DNA from: Bacteroidales bacterium
Lineage (GTDB): Bacteria > Bacteroidota > Bacteroidia > Bacteroidales > F082
Direction of reading: 5' to 3'
DNA length: 64,000 nt
Assembly: GCA_023229135.1 (NCBI GenBank)
Contig: JALNZT010000017.1
Location: 1-64,000 of the forward strand
The notes beneath the pieces are model-generated. The model had not been told where the DNA came from and did not search any database. It saw only the letters and a list, made by a program, of their open reading frames with translations. Shown piece after piece: positions 44,791-53,951 of this stretch. Position 1 is the first letter of the stretch. Each line of letters begins with the position of its first letter. The position numbers were made by a program, and so were the translations under genes.

Positions 44791-45327
44791 TTACTTTATA
44801 AAGACATTCGTACTGTCAGGCTTTGGGGAAAACTTTTTAAAATGGTAAATCTCATTTAATTTTTGTTCTTCCTTACCATTGGAGCGTATAGATTTCGTTA
44901 TTAAAAAGGTTGTATCATTCAAAATCTTCCCTGAACGTCTATGAGCAGGAAAAGGGCCTCCTGAAGATGGATACCATCTTTCAAAAACTATTGAATCATT
45001 CTCAATCATGAATAACCCCCAATAAGCTTTATAGCTCTTAACCCCATTTAGCCATACATCCTTAGTAAATTCTTTCTCATGTTCGATAAATTCTTTTTTC
45101 GTAAACCCGCCATCACCATAGAGAAGGGTTCCATCTTCGTAGAAGAAATAAATCGAATAGTATTTTTCCTCAAATTCTTCGTAATAGTAACCATCTAATC
45201 TCAGTTGATTTCCTGTATAATTCTGCTTTTGCAAAACCAGTTCATCATCTTTCATTAACTTTTCACAAGAATTTGAAAAAGAAAGTACTCCAGCCAAAAA
45301 AGTTGATATTAATAGCTTATTTGTCAT
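44791..45327 (-). CDS. hypothetical lipoprotein, candidate immunity or accessory protein of the RHS toxin
   Basis: This protein of about 178 residues starts at MTNKLLIST (45327); the frame is open to 45345, where it would overlap the RHS gene by seven bases. It has a signal peptide ending FSNSC, a weak lipobox. The mature part has alternating aromatic strands (GYYYEEFEEKYYSIYFF, FERWYPSSGGPF) suggestive of a small beta-sheet protein. No family was recognised. Its place directly after an RHS toxin gene is where immunity genes usually lie, but an exported lipoprotein would fit immunity only if the toxin acts in the periplasm or at the membrane. Confidence 0.55.
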   Translation of the reverse strand: MTNKLLISTFLAGVLSFSNSCEKLMKDDELVLQKQNYTGNQLRLDGYYYEEFEEKYYSIYFFYEDGTLLYGDGGFTKKEFIEHEKEFTKDVWLNGVKSYKAYWGLFMIENDSIVFERWYPSSGGPFPAHRRSGKILNDTTFLITKSIRSNGKEEQKLNEIYHFKKFSPKPDSTNVFIK

Positions 45328-45338
45328 AAATATTATTT

Positions 45339-47885
45339 CTACCATAGTGTGTTAGGGTGATAAGTTCCAACTGAAAAATAATTTGTGGGCTGTATATCCA
45401 GAACTTTAAAGTAAGGTGATTTTCCACCCATCATTAAATCATGAGCAAATTTATTTTGAACATGGTTTCTAATTCCTTCAGAATTTCTACCAAACCTCAT
45501 ATTACCATACCCAACATACCCTACACCAGCTCTGTATTTGTTAGGATTGTCTCCAAATCGATTCGTTTTATAAGTAGCCTTGCCATCAATCATCTCGGTT
45601 TGACGATTGGCCCCATTTAACCCTGGGTCTCCTGTAAATAAATTAACTCCAGCAGAGAATTTCCCCCAACTAAGTTGTGCTGCGGCAGTACGATATCTAT
45701 CTCCACCGTCAGCAGGAAGCCCAAACATGTAATCATTTTGATAAGTAAGTGCAAAATCATTATGCCTTATACTAAAGGCTCCAAGTTGTTGAGATGTTCC
45801 TCCACTAGAATAATAAGATGATGAATATGAAATACCGGAAGTTCCGTTATCATAACCTAATGCCCAATATTCCATACCTTCAACTCCTCCACCTCCATAA
45901 TTAGAGCCATAAGACATAAAACGAGTGCCAAGTGTGGCACTGAAACCTTCATATTGAAAAGTTCCACTAACATTAAAACCTATGCCTTTTTGGACTGACC
46001 CAAACATAATTGCAGGGCTGACAGAAAGAGAAACGTTATCGTTAATAGGCATATTTAAAGAGGGCATAAATGAAGATACTGCGCTTGCTGCCACCATATT
46101 AGCACCATAACCAAGCGCCATTGTGTTTGCGCTACCTTGCATTCCGGCTGTTGAAGCAATGTTAGCAACACTTCCTGCACTAGTGGCACCACCGGAATAG
46201 TACCCTAACAGAAAAGTCCCTGCTCCAATGGCACCAGCTCCAACAGCATTCCACCCCCAATCTCCATTTGATAGCCCATAGGAAACATAACCGTAAACAA
46301 AACCAATGCCGCCGACTATCGCATCATCCCAACCAGCCCATTCGCCATCAGGATCGGTGTACTTCAAAGGATTGTTAAAACAATAGCTATACCTGTTAAA
46401 GTTCTGTGAGAAATCAGGCGTTTGCACGTAGTTATCGGGTGCAAGCATACGGCTTACAACGGGGTCGTACATTCTTCCGTTCATGTTAATCAATTGAAAA
46501 CCATCCAAATGCTCATGCCCGGTAAATCCACGATCAAACAAAGGAGTCTGCATTGCCATGCCAGCGTTTGTCCAGGTGGAGGGGCTACGCCTATTGCCCC
46601 AGGCATCGTAACTTTGCTCGTTCACCACCTCTCCGGCTTCATCGCTTACTGCTGTCCAACTGCCAAGGTGATCAGTGTGCAGATAGCGTATGCTCTCGCT
46701 CTCATCAGGATTGATAAGGTGCAAGGCATAAAGCCCGTCGGGTCCGCTCAGGTAGGTGAGGGTGGTGGTTTGGCCGTTTCTGGTGATGTACTCACAAGCT
46801 CCCGCCCACTGTTTGAGTGTAACATGGTACTGGTTGAGGTATCTCTGGCTTATGCGTTGGTGATGGTGACCGTAGTTTATGAAAAGGGTTTTACGGCCTT
46901 GTCGCATTTCTTTCAACTGCTCAAAAGAAGTGTATTCAGCGGTTTGCGGATCATCAGGAAATACGTTTCCAGCTGGAGTGGCCGATGAAATGGCATGTGG
47001 GCCGTGATTGCCTTCGCCATATTCGGCATTGCTGTAAATTTGTTGCCCGTTGGCGGTTTTGGACGTGATATTGCCCAGCCCTTCGGGGTCGTAATCGTGT
47101 CCGCCAGTTGGCTGACCATTTAATTTGATGTCGGTAAGCCGATTCAGGTCGTCGTACCAGAATTCTTCTTTCAGAAACTGGTTATTAGCTCTGCTTAGCC
47201 ATTTGATGCGGTGTCGCATATTGCCCAGCGTATCATACTTATATTCAAAGTCCTGCAAGCGTTCCAGACTGTCATTAATAACGAAGGAGCCAGTCAAACG
47301 CAGGGTTTCGGGCTCGTACTGGTTTTCAGTAAACAGCCCGTTGCCGGTTACTGACCGGCGTAGCATGCCAGGTGCGTAGTAGTTTTGTGCTTCCCACAGC
47401 AGGCTTTGGTCGTCAGCATTCCTGATTTTTTTCAGATAGCCATGGTTGTTGTAGGTGTTTTGCTCTGCAAAACCCGAAGGATGGGTGATGGTTTCGGGGC
47501 GACCAAAGTGGTCGTAAGTATAAGCGGTGGTGTAATCCTGCTTGTTGATGTTTTCGATTACTGTTTCAGGACGAAGCAGTTCGTCGTAAGTGTAGGAGGT
47601 AATTTGGCCGAGACCTTCGATCCTTTCTAAAGTACCCAGGAAGCCGGGGGTGGTGCTGTAATGCCAGGTGGTTGTGCCTTCGTCTTCGATGCGGTTTGTT
47701 GTGCGACCCAGCTTGTCGTAGGTGTAAGTGGTTTCAAAGCCGCGCGGCGTGGTCTGATTTATGAGTTCGCCAAAGGCGTTGTAGGTGGTTTGCATCAGCC
47801 CGTAATTGGGATCGCTAAGCGTGCTGCGCTGTCGGCGGCTGTTGTAGCTGAGTGTGATCAGGGTGTTGGGTGCTGTGGCAATCAT
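45339..47885 (-). CDS. RHS-repeat protein with type-23 polymorphic toxin C-terminus, 5'-truncated
   Basis: This 848-residue frame has many YD/RHS repeats (TYNAFGELINQTTPRGFETTYTYD-like units, split over residues about 27-55). The RHS core end is marked by RYLHTDHLGSWTAVSD, MNGRMYDPVVSRMLAPDNYV and NPLKYTDPDGEW (about residues 400-515). A variable tip of about 330 residues follows, with hydrophobic glycine-rich stretches and the ending NKYRAGVGYVGYGNMRFGRN ... FAHDLMMGG ... PNTLW that I recall from the bacterial toxin 23 domain. There is no signal peptide. RHS-coding sequence continues upstream of the ATG (to about 47972) without a start, so the 5' part is missing. It is probably an orphan toxin module. 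Confidence 0.85.
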   Translation of the reverse strand: MIATAPNTLITLSYNSRRQRSTLSDPNYGLMQTTYNAFGELINQTTPRGFETTYTYDKLGRTTNRIEDEGTTTWHYSTTPGFLGTLERIEGLGQITSYTYDELLRPETVIENINKQDYTTAYTYDHFGRPETITHPSGFAEQNTYNNHGYLKKIRNADDQSLLWEAQNYYAPGMLRRSVTGNGLFTENQYEPETLRLTGSFVINDSLERLQDFEYKYDTLGNMRHRIKWLSRANNQFLKEEFWYDDLNRLTDIKLNGQPTGGHDYDPEGLGNITSKTANGQQIYSNAEYGEGNHGPHAISSATPAGNVFPDDPQTAEYTSFEQLKEMRQGRKTLFINYGHHHQRISQRYLNQYHVTLKQWAGACEYITRNGQTTTLTYLSGPDGLYALHLINPDESESIRYLHTDHLGSWTAVSDEAGEVVNEQSYDAWGNRRSPSTWTNAGMAMQTPLFDRGFTGHEHLDGFQLINMNGRMYDPVVSRMLAPDNYVQTPDFSQNFNRYSYCFNNPLKYTDPDGEWAGWDDAIVGGIGFVYGYVSYGLSNGDWGWNAVGAGAIGAGTFLLGYYSGGATSAGSVANIASTAGMQGSANTMALGYGANMVAASAVSSFMPSLNMPINDNVSLSVSPAIMFGSVQKGIGFNVSGTFQYEGFSATLGTRFMSYGSNYGGGGVEGMEYWALGYDNGTSGISYSSSYYSSGGTSQQLGAFSIRHNDFALTYQNDYMFGLPADGGDRYRTAAAQLSWGKFSAGVNLFTGDPGLNGANRQTEMIDGKATYKTNRFGDNPNKYRAGVGYVGYGNMRFGRNSEGIRNHVQNKFAHDLMMGGKSPYFKVLDIQPTNYFSVGTYHPNTLW

Positions 47886-47972
47886 CGTTTGGTGTAGTTT
47901 TCCGTCGCTAAAGTAACTATAATTTACTTCGGTACCAAAGGCATCGGTGCTTTTTGAGAGCCAGCCGGCTGC
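47886..47972 (-). pseudogene. residual RHS coding sequence upstream of the first ATG
   Basis: Read on the minus strand in the frame of the RHS gene, this stretch gives AGWLSKSTDAFGTEVNYSYF then SDGKLHQT, which is clearly RHS repeat, running into the first ATG. A few codons further up the frame meets a stop, and the lipase-like gene ends at 48000. The original RHS gene was therefore cut here, by deletion or by insertion of the tip beside the lipase gene. Confidence 0.7.
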
Positions 47973-47999
47973 GATTATAAATTACAGTCATCATGGGAT

Positions 48000-50048
48000 T
48001 TATAGCTTTACAAATCTATGTGTATATATAGATTTATTGGTGATTACTTTGACAATATAAGTTCCACTTAGTAACCCAGATACATCAAAACTATTGTGAC
48101 CTGAGCAATCAAATGTTTTATTCATAACTAATTGGCCAACACCATCGAATATTCTTATGTTTGCCTGAATGTCTTTTATCCCAACAAATAGAAGAGTAAG
48201 TCTATCGTGAATGGGGTTTGGATACAAGCGTATTTCTGATTTTTCATCAGCAAAGAATTCAATATCTGGGTCAGGTATAGATTTTAATTCATCCTCAACT
48301 TTAACTTTAATGGAATGATAATTCTCATCCTGAACCGATGTAGAACTTTTATTCAATAATTGATTTCCTGTAGCACAAATAATGGTTTCCGGATATTCAA
48401 TTTTAGCTAAAAAATTATTTTTTGCATTAAATCCATTTTTTAACTGAATTAAGTTCCCAGCTTTAAACACAACATTGCTATTAGCAAGTATAATGACATC
48501 GCCTGGCGGCTGGTTTGTGGTGATATCCCTGCCTGCGGTAATGCTGTTCCTTGCAGAGAATTCAATGTTGCCCGACAAATCAACATTTTGAATGAAAACA
48601 TCGTTTGGGAACTTTAGTGCGGTTATCAATGGCTCAATAACTTCAAAAGGCACCTCGCCATGATAGTAGGTAGAAAAGGGTAAAATTATCTCACTAAATT
48701 TAGTAGTATTGTTATTGCTATAATCAAGCGAACTCTTATGAGAGATAAATGTTGGATCGTTTAGTTGAGTTATTGTTACCGTACCCCACCAAATACCACC
48801 CAATATCCTTATTGTATATCTTTCACTGTTCATGGCCGGAAGAAAGGATCCTGCCACTTTTTCCTCAGGTGATAATACAAAACTCTCTGGGGGAAGAATT
48901 GGAGGATCAATTTCGAGCCAAACTCCGCTATTTGGATTAGGTAGCTCCGTTGAAAATGAAACACCGATGTTGTTTGTCAAATGAGGGAATCCATCACCAT
49001 TCAAACTAAGTAGGTCATTTTGAAAAGCGGATCGCATTATGCCTTGTTCATCGTAAACATTTTTTGTAAGCATAATTTTAGCAGCATCATTTTCTAACGC
49101 ATATCTATCAAATGGTGCATTTTTCATTTGTTTTTTTAGGTATGATTGAAGATCCTCGCTTATAATAGCACCTTGATGAGGTGCGTCTAATGATATCCAT
49201 GTATTAACCGGCAATGGACTACCATCGTTCTCAGCTTTAGCAAGGGCATATCTGGAAATCAACCCACCCATACTTATTCCTGCTGCAATCACATCTTGAC
49301 CATTGTAGTAATTATTAGATACATAATTAATAGCGGAGGAAAATACAGCAGCATTATTTCTTAAATCCTGAGGATTAAACCTATAATACACAACATAAAT
49401 GTCATATCCATTTTCCAACAAGCAATTAAATAAATCGTTTCCTGCTGAACGGTAATACTGTTCTGGCTTGATGTTATAGGCATCGAATCCAGAACTTAGT
49501 ACAATAGGTGTAGAGTTAGAATTTTGACTTTCCCATACCCTCATCGTGTTTAAGTATTGATCACGATACAACTTTGATGATTCTGGAACGACAATAATAT
49601 TGTAGTTACGATAATAGATGACAGCCAAATCCATAAATTTGACAGTAAGGCTATAAGAGCCTTCTTGATTAAACACATTCGAGCAATCCCAAACATAGTT
49701 TAAAATAGCAGATCCTTCATAAAGTTCAACGAAACCTGTATTATTTACATTAATTGCAAGATAGAACATTAAATGCGAAGCTCCTCCCTCAGCTGTTATC
49801 CAATGATTAAAATCAATTTTTGCATTACCCGCTTCAACATAGATATTCACATCCTCTCCATCAGGAGCCAAATTTATTTGTACCCCTTGAAAGTCATTTT
49901 GTAAATATTGCCATGAATAAGCTGAGGCATCGGCAGGTGTTGAAGCAATTTCAACAAACTGCCTAACTTGAAACTTCCAATCGTCCGTCTGGCAATGAAT
50001 AAGCTGAACTACTAAAATTAACACAATTGTCATGAAAATCTTTTTCAT
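48000..50048 (-). CDS. T9SS-sorted alpha/beta-hydrolase (lipase/esterase-like)
   Basis: This 682-residue protein has a signal peptide (FMTIVLILVVQLIHCQ), an N-terminal beta-rich part, an alpha/beta-hydrolase domain with the nucleophile elbow AAGISMGGLISRYAL (Ser about 259) and oxyanion-side IVLSSGFDAY (about 182-191), and a C-terminal T9SS sorting domain (LYPNPIHDRLTLLF to YTHRFVKL). It resembles PGAP1/lipase-like secreted hydrolases; the substrate is unknown. Its start overlaps the barrel-protein gene at 50045 by four bases, so the two are co-transcribed, and it lies between that gene and the RHS gene. Confidence 0.8.
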   Translation of the reverse strand: MKKIFMTIVLILVVQLIHCQTDDWKFQVRQFVEIASTPADASAYSWQYLQNDFQGVQINLAPDGEDVNIYVEAGNAKIDFNHWITAEGGASHLMFYLAINVNNTGFVELYEGSAILNYVWDCSNVFNQEGSYSLTVKFMDLAVIYYRNYNIIVVPESSKLYRDQYLNTMRVWESQNSNSTPIVLSSGFDAYNIKPEQYYRSAGNDLFNCLLENGYDIYVVYYRFNPQDLRNNAAVFSSAINYVSNNYYNGQDVIAAGISMGGLISRYALAKAENDGSPLPVNTWISLDAPHQGAIISEDLQSYLKKQMKNAPFDRYALENDAAKIMLTKNVYDEQGIMRSAFQNDLLSLNGDGFPHLTNNIGVSFSTELPNPNSGVWLEIDPPILPPESFVLSPEEKVAGSFLPAMNSERYTIRILGGIWWGTVTITQLNDPTFISHKSSLDYSNNNTTKFSEIILPFSTYYHGEVPFEVIEPLITALKFPNDVFIQNVDLSGNIEFSARNSITAGRDITTNQPPGDVIILANSNVVFKAGNLIQLKNGFNAKNNFLAKIEYPETIICATGNQLLNKSSTSVQDENYHSIKVKVEDELKSIPDPDIEFFADEKSEIRLYPNPIHDRLTLLFVGIKDIQANIRIFDGVGQLVMNKTFDCSGHNSFDVSGLLSGTYIVKVITNKSIYTHRFVKL

Positions 50049-50725
50049 CTTTTTAGTTTTAAATGGTATCCGATTCTTATATCAAATTGATAGCTCAGAT
50101 AAGCACCTGAGCCTCCGGCATACAAAATGCCACGTCTGTATTGAATTAGTCCTAAATCCTCTCTTTCTACTGACGAGGTAGAATAAATATAACCAGGACC
50201 GATTCCGGCAGAAAGTTCAATTAAAAAATTCGACTTGGAAAGTACTTGATAACCAAAATTAAGATGTGTTGCCACATCAAATCTGTTAACAATCGTTTTT
50301 CTGACTGTCAAGGTAGCTTCGGTATAAACCCCTTTTGCGTCTATTGAAAGATAAAAGCCATTTAAAACATCTTTATTTTTGCTAATGTACTTTTTTAATT
50401 CTGGTCTAATGGTAATACCAAATACTCTATCGACAAAAATAAAAACCATTTCTTTATCAAGATTATTATCCGGCAGGATTAATCCAATGCCTTGTTGAAA
50501 ACTATAATTGTTACTGAGGGGCTTCTCTATTATAAGGTTTGGCGACCAGCTTCTGGTAACGAAATCTCCTCCCAGCAATTCAACTACAGAGGTTTTTATT
50601 ATAAACCGATCAGTATTTTGCCCTCGAACAAAACTTGCAACCAACAATAGTATTGTAAGGATGATAGTTTGTTTCTGAATTTGAGTATTGCTTTTAAAGG
50701 CTAGAATTGCTAGTTTACTTTTCAT
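50045..50725 (-). CDS. outer-membrane beta-barrel-like protein
   Basis: This 226-residue protein has a hydrophobic signal segment after a basic N-terminal part (IILTILLLVASFVRGQ, about residues 21-36), followed by alternating polar and aromatic strands such as IEKPLSNNYSFQQGIGLILP and LIELSAGIGPGYIY, ending in FDIRIGYHLKLKR. It looks like a small outer-membrane barrel of the DUF3575 or OmpW-like kind, but the family is not certain. It overlaps the fibre-protein gene start by one base and the lipase gene by four bases, so all three are one transcription unit. Confidence 0.65.
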   Translation of the reverse strand: MKSKLAILAFKSNTQIQKQTIILTILLLVASFVRGQNTDRFIIKTSVVELLGGDFVTRSWSPNLIIEKPLSNNYSFQQGIGLILPDNNLDKEMVFIFVDRVFGITIRPELKKYISKNKDVLNGFYLSIDAKGVYTEATLTVRKTIVNRFDVATHLNFGYQVLSKSNFLIELSAGIGPGYIYSTSSVEREDLGLIQYRRGILYAGGSGAYLSYQFDIRIGYHLKLKR

Positions 50726-52455
50726 TATGGATTATTATTTTTCAATTCTTCTATCTCCTTTTGCATGCTAATAATATATAGAGTAAGTTCTTCAATTTTT
50801 TGAAGCAGTTTAATTTGCATATCTCCTAATTCAATGCCATTCTCAAGCATTTCCTTCTCTGATGGTATATCTGGTAATCGTTGATTCTTGTGGATAAAAG
50901 CCTCTAGTTCAAAAAGATTCTTAAGTTGATAATCTCCATTAAAAACAAAGTCAGCTCCAGCATCAATTGTTACATTTATTTCGCGAGCATGAATTCCTCC
51001 GGCAACAGTTAACATATAATCAGGATTTAACGTTCCAACTCCCACATTACCATTGAAATATGCGGCATAAGAATAAGGGCTGCCATCCGAGCAAGCCTCA
51101 GCATAAAGGGCGTATGATTTTGGGTTTCCTTTATTAGTTTCGCCTGCTATAGCATGAATTGCGATTGCTGGAACATACGTTCCAGGAGTCCCAATCGCTC
51201 TTCCTCCAATAACTTTAAGCGCTACATTTTGAACATTTACTTGGTTGGTTGTGTTTTCGATGTGGACTATTGGATGTATCCCAGAGGCAATTCCACGCAC
51301 CCCGAGCAAACTATTTGTAGTTTGCGTTCCAATGCCAATTTTACCTTCCTTCGTAATAACCATTGCTTCATTCCAGTTAACCGTAGAGCCAGCACTGCCA
51401 CTTTCGGCTGACTTAAATGCCATATTACTTTCAGAAAAGGAAATCTGGTATGCCGGGCCTGCTTCAGAACGTTTTGTTACAGTGTTCGTAGCATCATACC
51501 AGGCATTGCTGTTAATTCCCTGCGAGCCACCAATATGGAAATGTATGGGTCTGCCATAGGGAGAGTCAATTGATAAGCGTTCTTTCGGCTCCATGCCAAT
51601 TCCCACAGCATTGCCATAATAGATGTTATTGCCGCTTGGCAACCAGTAGTTATCGCCGCCACCGCCACCACCAGACGGCGCGGCCCAGGTGCCGTCGGCA
51701 CTGAGAAACTCGCCTGGTTTGCCGATAGTAGTTGGCAGGCTATAAGCATTATTTATCCGTAAAGCAGGCATATTAACCTGGGTTCCGGCAAAATTAAACA
51801 CATCAGCCGCGAACTGCATGTTGCCGAGGTCTGTAAACAGCTCCAGACCGCTTCTCGCGCCCACCGTCAGGCCGCTGTTGGCATCGAGCAGTTGAAGATT
51901 GGCCATATACATCTTGGGATTGGACGGCTCGAGCAACAGGCTGGCATCTTCATTGTCATCAGCAAGGATGTGGAGTTTGGCTTGGGGATTGGTTATGTTG
52001 CCAATGCCGATTTTGCCGGTAAGGTTTTTGCCCCATGCATCACTAACAGTCAAGGTTGGAAGATTTGAATTGAATCCTACCATAAAACTGTTAGGAACGT
52101 TGTTTATCAAGGGGTTATCAATGTCGAATCCAGTTCCAATCACAATAGCTGGTGAAGTATTAGTTCTTACAAATCGACCTAATGCTAATGAACTGGCACC
52201 TGCTGCTATTACGCGATTGCCAAAAGCGAAAGATGCCGTCCCTTCAGCTGAAGAGTTAAATCCACCAACAAATGAATAATTCCCTGAGGCTGTATTGCCA
52301 TTGCCAATTGCACTTGCATTGAGTCCAGGTGTTGATGTATTGCTACAGTCAACACATTGACTTTTTAATTGTACAGACGAACTCAACAAGATAGTGCTTG
52401 TTACTAAAATTATAAATGAGCATTTAACCCATGTAGTTTCAATTAGATTTTTCAT
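50725..52455 (-). CDS. fibre-like surface protein with YadA-head-like repeats, copy 2
   Basis: This 576-residue protein has a signal peptide, then degenerate 14-residue beta-roll repeats of the YadA/Hia head type (GNGNTASGNYSFVGGFNSSA, FAFGNRVIAAGASSLALG), a shared central module GKIGIGNITNPQAKLHILAD ... GKPGEFLSADGTWAAP, later tail-fibre-like parts (VGIGMEPKERLSI, VGVGTLNPDYMLTVAGGIHA) and a coiled-coil end (LLQKIEELTLYIISMQKEIE) that probably trimerises. There is no autotransporter anchor and no T9SS domain. The central module is nearly identical in DNA to that of the gene at 55171. It overlaps the upstream T9SS gene by four bases. Confidence 0.78.
   Translation of the reverse strand: MKNLIETTWVKCSFIILVTSTILLSSSVQLKSQCVDCSNTSTPGLNASAIGNGNTASGNYSFVGGFNSSAEGTASFAFGNRVIAAGASSLALGRFVRTNTSPAIVIGTGFDIDNPLINNVPNSFMVGFNSNLPTLTVSDAWGKNLTGKIGIGNITNPQAKLHILADDNEDASLLLEPSNPKMYMANLQLLDANSGLTVGARSGLELFTDLGNMQFAADVFNFAGTQVNMPALRINNAYSLPTTIGKPGEFLSADGTWAAPSGGGGGGDNYWLPSGNNIYYGNAVGIGMEPKERLSIDSPYGRPIHFHIGGSQGINSNAWYDATNTVTKRSEAGPAYQISFSESNMAFKSAESGSAGSTVNWNEAMVITKEGKIGIGTQTTNSLLGVRGIASGIHPIVHIENTTNQVNVQNVALKVIGGRAIGTPGTYVPAIAIHAIAGETNKGNPKSYALYAEACSDGSPYSYAAYFNGNVGVGTLNPDYMLTVAGGIHAREINVTIDAGADFVFNGDYQLKNLFELEAFIHKNQRLPDIPSEKEMLENGIELGDMQIKLLQKIEELTLYIISMQKEIEELKNNNP
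51677..52021 (-). repeat. 345-bp repeat, copy within the gene at 50725
   Basis: This matches 55586-55930 with an exact offset of 3909 bp and no gaps. A core of about 165 bp (about 51828-51990) differs at only one or two positions, while the 51740-51828 part has diverged more. It encodes the shared fibre module. Confidence 0.85.
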
Positions 52456-53915
52456 TTTTTCATTATTTTAAGATTCTCAAAAACATTTCCGTTCTGAATA
52501 ATTACACCTATATAAACACCTGATTCTAGCAGACCAAGTTTGATTATATTGTCGCCTATATTTATTTGATAGCTGGCTAATTGTCTTCCTACCAAATCGT
52601 AAATTATAAGTTTTGAGGGTTTCTGTATGTTATTAATATTCAAAAAATCATTGACAGGCACAGGGAAAACCTTGGTTTTGTGATCAAATTTACTTTCGCT
52701 GACTTCTGTTAAAACATCATCTGGCATAACCTTAATAAAATAGCAATTAGCAAAATCTGATCCCTCGAATTCAGGAATTTGTCCAGTCAATAAGCAACCT
52801 CCATCGCTTGTCGCAAGCAGATCCCAAAACCAATACCTTGTATCGCCTCCGAAAACTTTTTCACCCTTCAGCTTTAGATGCTTGTCAAATACAAAAAGCC
52901 TGAAAACTTCGGTACCCATTATACCGGTTTCGGGTATTCGTTCAAAAGTTGCAACCCATATATTATCTTCATTTACATAGCCTAAGCCTCTTAAATTAGG
53001 TATGCACACCCTTTCATCATGATTAATTATGGTATCTTTTATTAAATTAAAATTTTCATCATACAATCGCATTTCAAGGTCACTATAATCTGACCCAGTA
53101 ATTTCAGTGCTTCGATTTGCCAGTATAGCATTTCCATTACTCAACCTTACTGCCGAGATAGGATCAAATAAAAAACTTGTATTATTCTCAAATTCACCAC
53201 TTTCAATCACATTAAGGTCAAGTCCAAACTTTATATAGTTCCTGTATGCAATATCATGAGTCAATCTACCAATTAGAAAAAAAGCAGTACTATCGACATC
53301 ATAGAACAATGTACTACCAATATTATGATCCACACAATTTAGATGGGAGACAAAATCTACCTGGTTGCCATTTAGGTCGTACTTTGCAAAAAAAACAAAA
53401 TTTGATGAACCATACTGTTCAAGTGTAAATTTGCCCTGCAATAATATCAAACCATCAGGAGTGATAAGCGTATTTTCCATTTCAATTCCACTATAAGGTG
53501 AATCAAATGGAATTGTATCCATTTTTTCCCAAACAACCTCAAGGTTTGACGTCAATTCACATACATAAATTGTGTTATGCCTTGAATCTTGATAATGTTT
53601 TAGATAGCCTAAAACTAAAAAATTACCATTTGGTTTTGGGTGCGCATAATGAAAACCATACATGGTGTCCTGTTTAAAAAAACTGCTCTCTTGCACCATC
53701 ACTCCGTCCTCACCAATTTTTAGTACAAGTGGTTCTTGGATGTTTGTGTAATAATTAGACCTGTTACCAAAAGAATAATAATATCCATCTTTTTCGAGTG
53801 TGAAACCCGTGGCATCATAAATCTCAGATACTCCATGAATCAACTCAAAACTATATTGAGCAGTAACATGAATAACCATGAAACTCATTGTTAGGATTAA
53901 AAAATAATACTTCAT
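52452..53915 (-). CDS. T9SS-sorted protein with propeller-like repeats, copy 2
   Basis: This 487-residue protein has a signal peptide (YYFLILTMSFMVIHVTAQ), repeated WD/kelch-like beta units ending in patterns such as GDTRYWFWDLLATSDGGCLL and IPEFEGSDFANCYFIKV, and a C-terminal T9SS sorting domain (VFPVPVNDFLNINN to LKIMKK). It is a paralogue of the protein at 56319, which has GGDRHYIVFAIASTSDQGVI at the same place. The function is unknown; it is secreted and probably surface-attached. It precedes the fibre gene with a 4-bp overlap and follows a lipoprotein gene. Confidence 0.8.
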   Translation of the reverse strand: MKYYFLILTMSFMVIHVTAQYSFELIHGVSEIYDATGFTLEKDGYYYSFGNRSNYYTNIQEPLVLKIGEDGVMVQESSFFKQDTMYGFHYAHPKPNGNFLVLGYLKHYQDSRHNTIYVCELTSNLEVVWEKMDTIPFDSPYSGIEMENTLITPDGLILLQGKFTLEQYGSSNFVFFAKYDLNGNQVDFVSHLNCVDHNIGSTLFYDVDSTAFFLIGRLTHDIAYRNYIKFGLDLNVIESGEFENNTSFLFDPISAVRLSNGNAILANRSTEITGSDYSDLEMRLYDENFNLIKDTIINHDERVCIPNLRGLGYVNEDNIWVATFERIPETGIMGTEVFRLFVFDKHLKLKGEKVFGGDTRYWFWDLLATSDGGCLLTGQIPEFEGSDFANCYFIKVMPDDVLTEVSESKFDHKTKVFPVPVNDFLNINNIQKPSKLIIYDLVGRQLASYQINIGDNIIKLGLLESGVYIGVIIQNGNVFENLKIMKK

Positions 53916-53951
53916 TCTTGTGAAATTAATTTGTTGCTGAAAACTATCGGA

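Noticed and set aside
46422..46988. 188-residue plus-strand frame opposite the RHS gene
   Set aside because: RHS repeats commonly give long antisense frames; the RHS frame has clear family motifs and this one has none.
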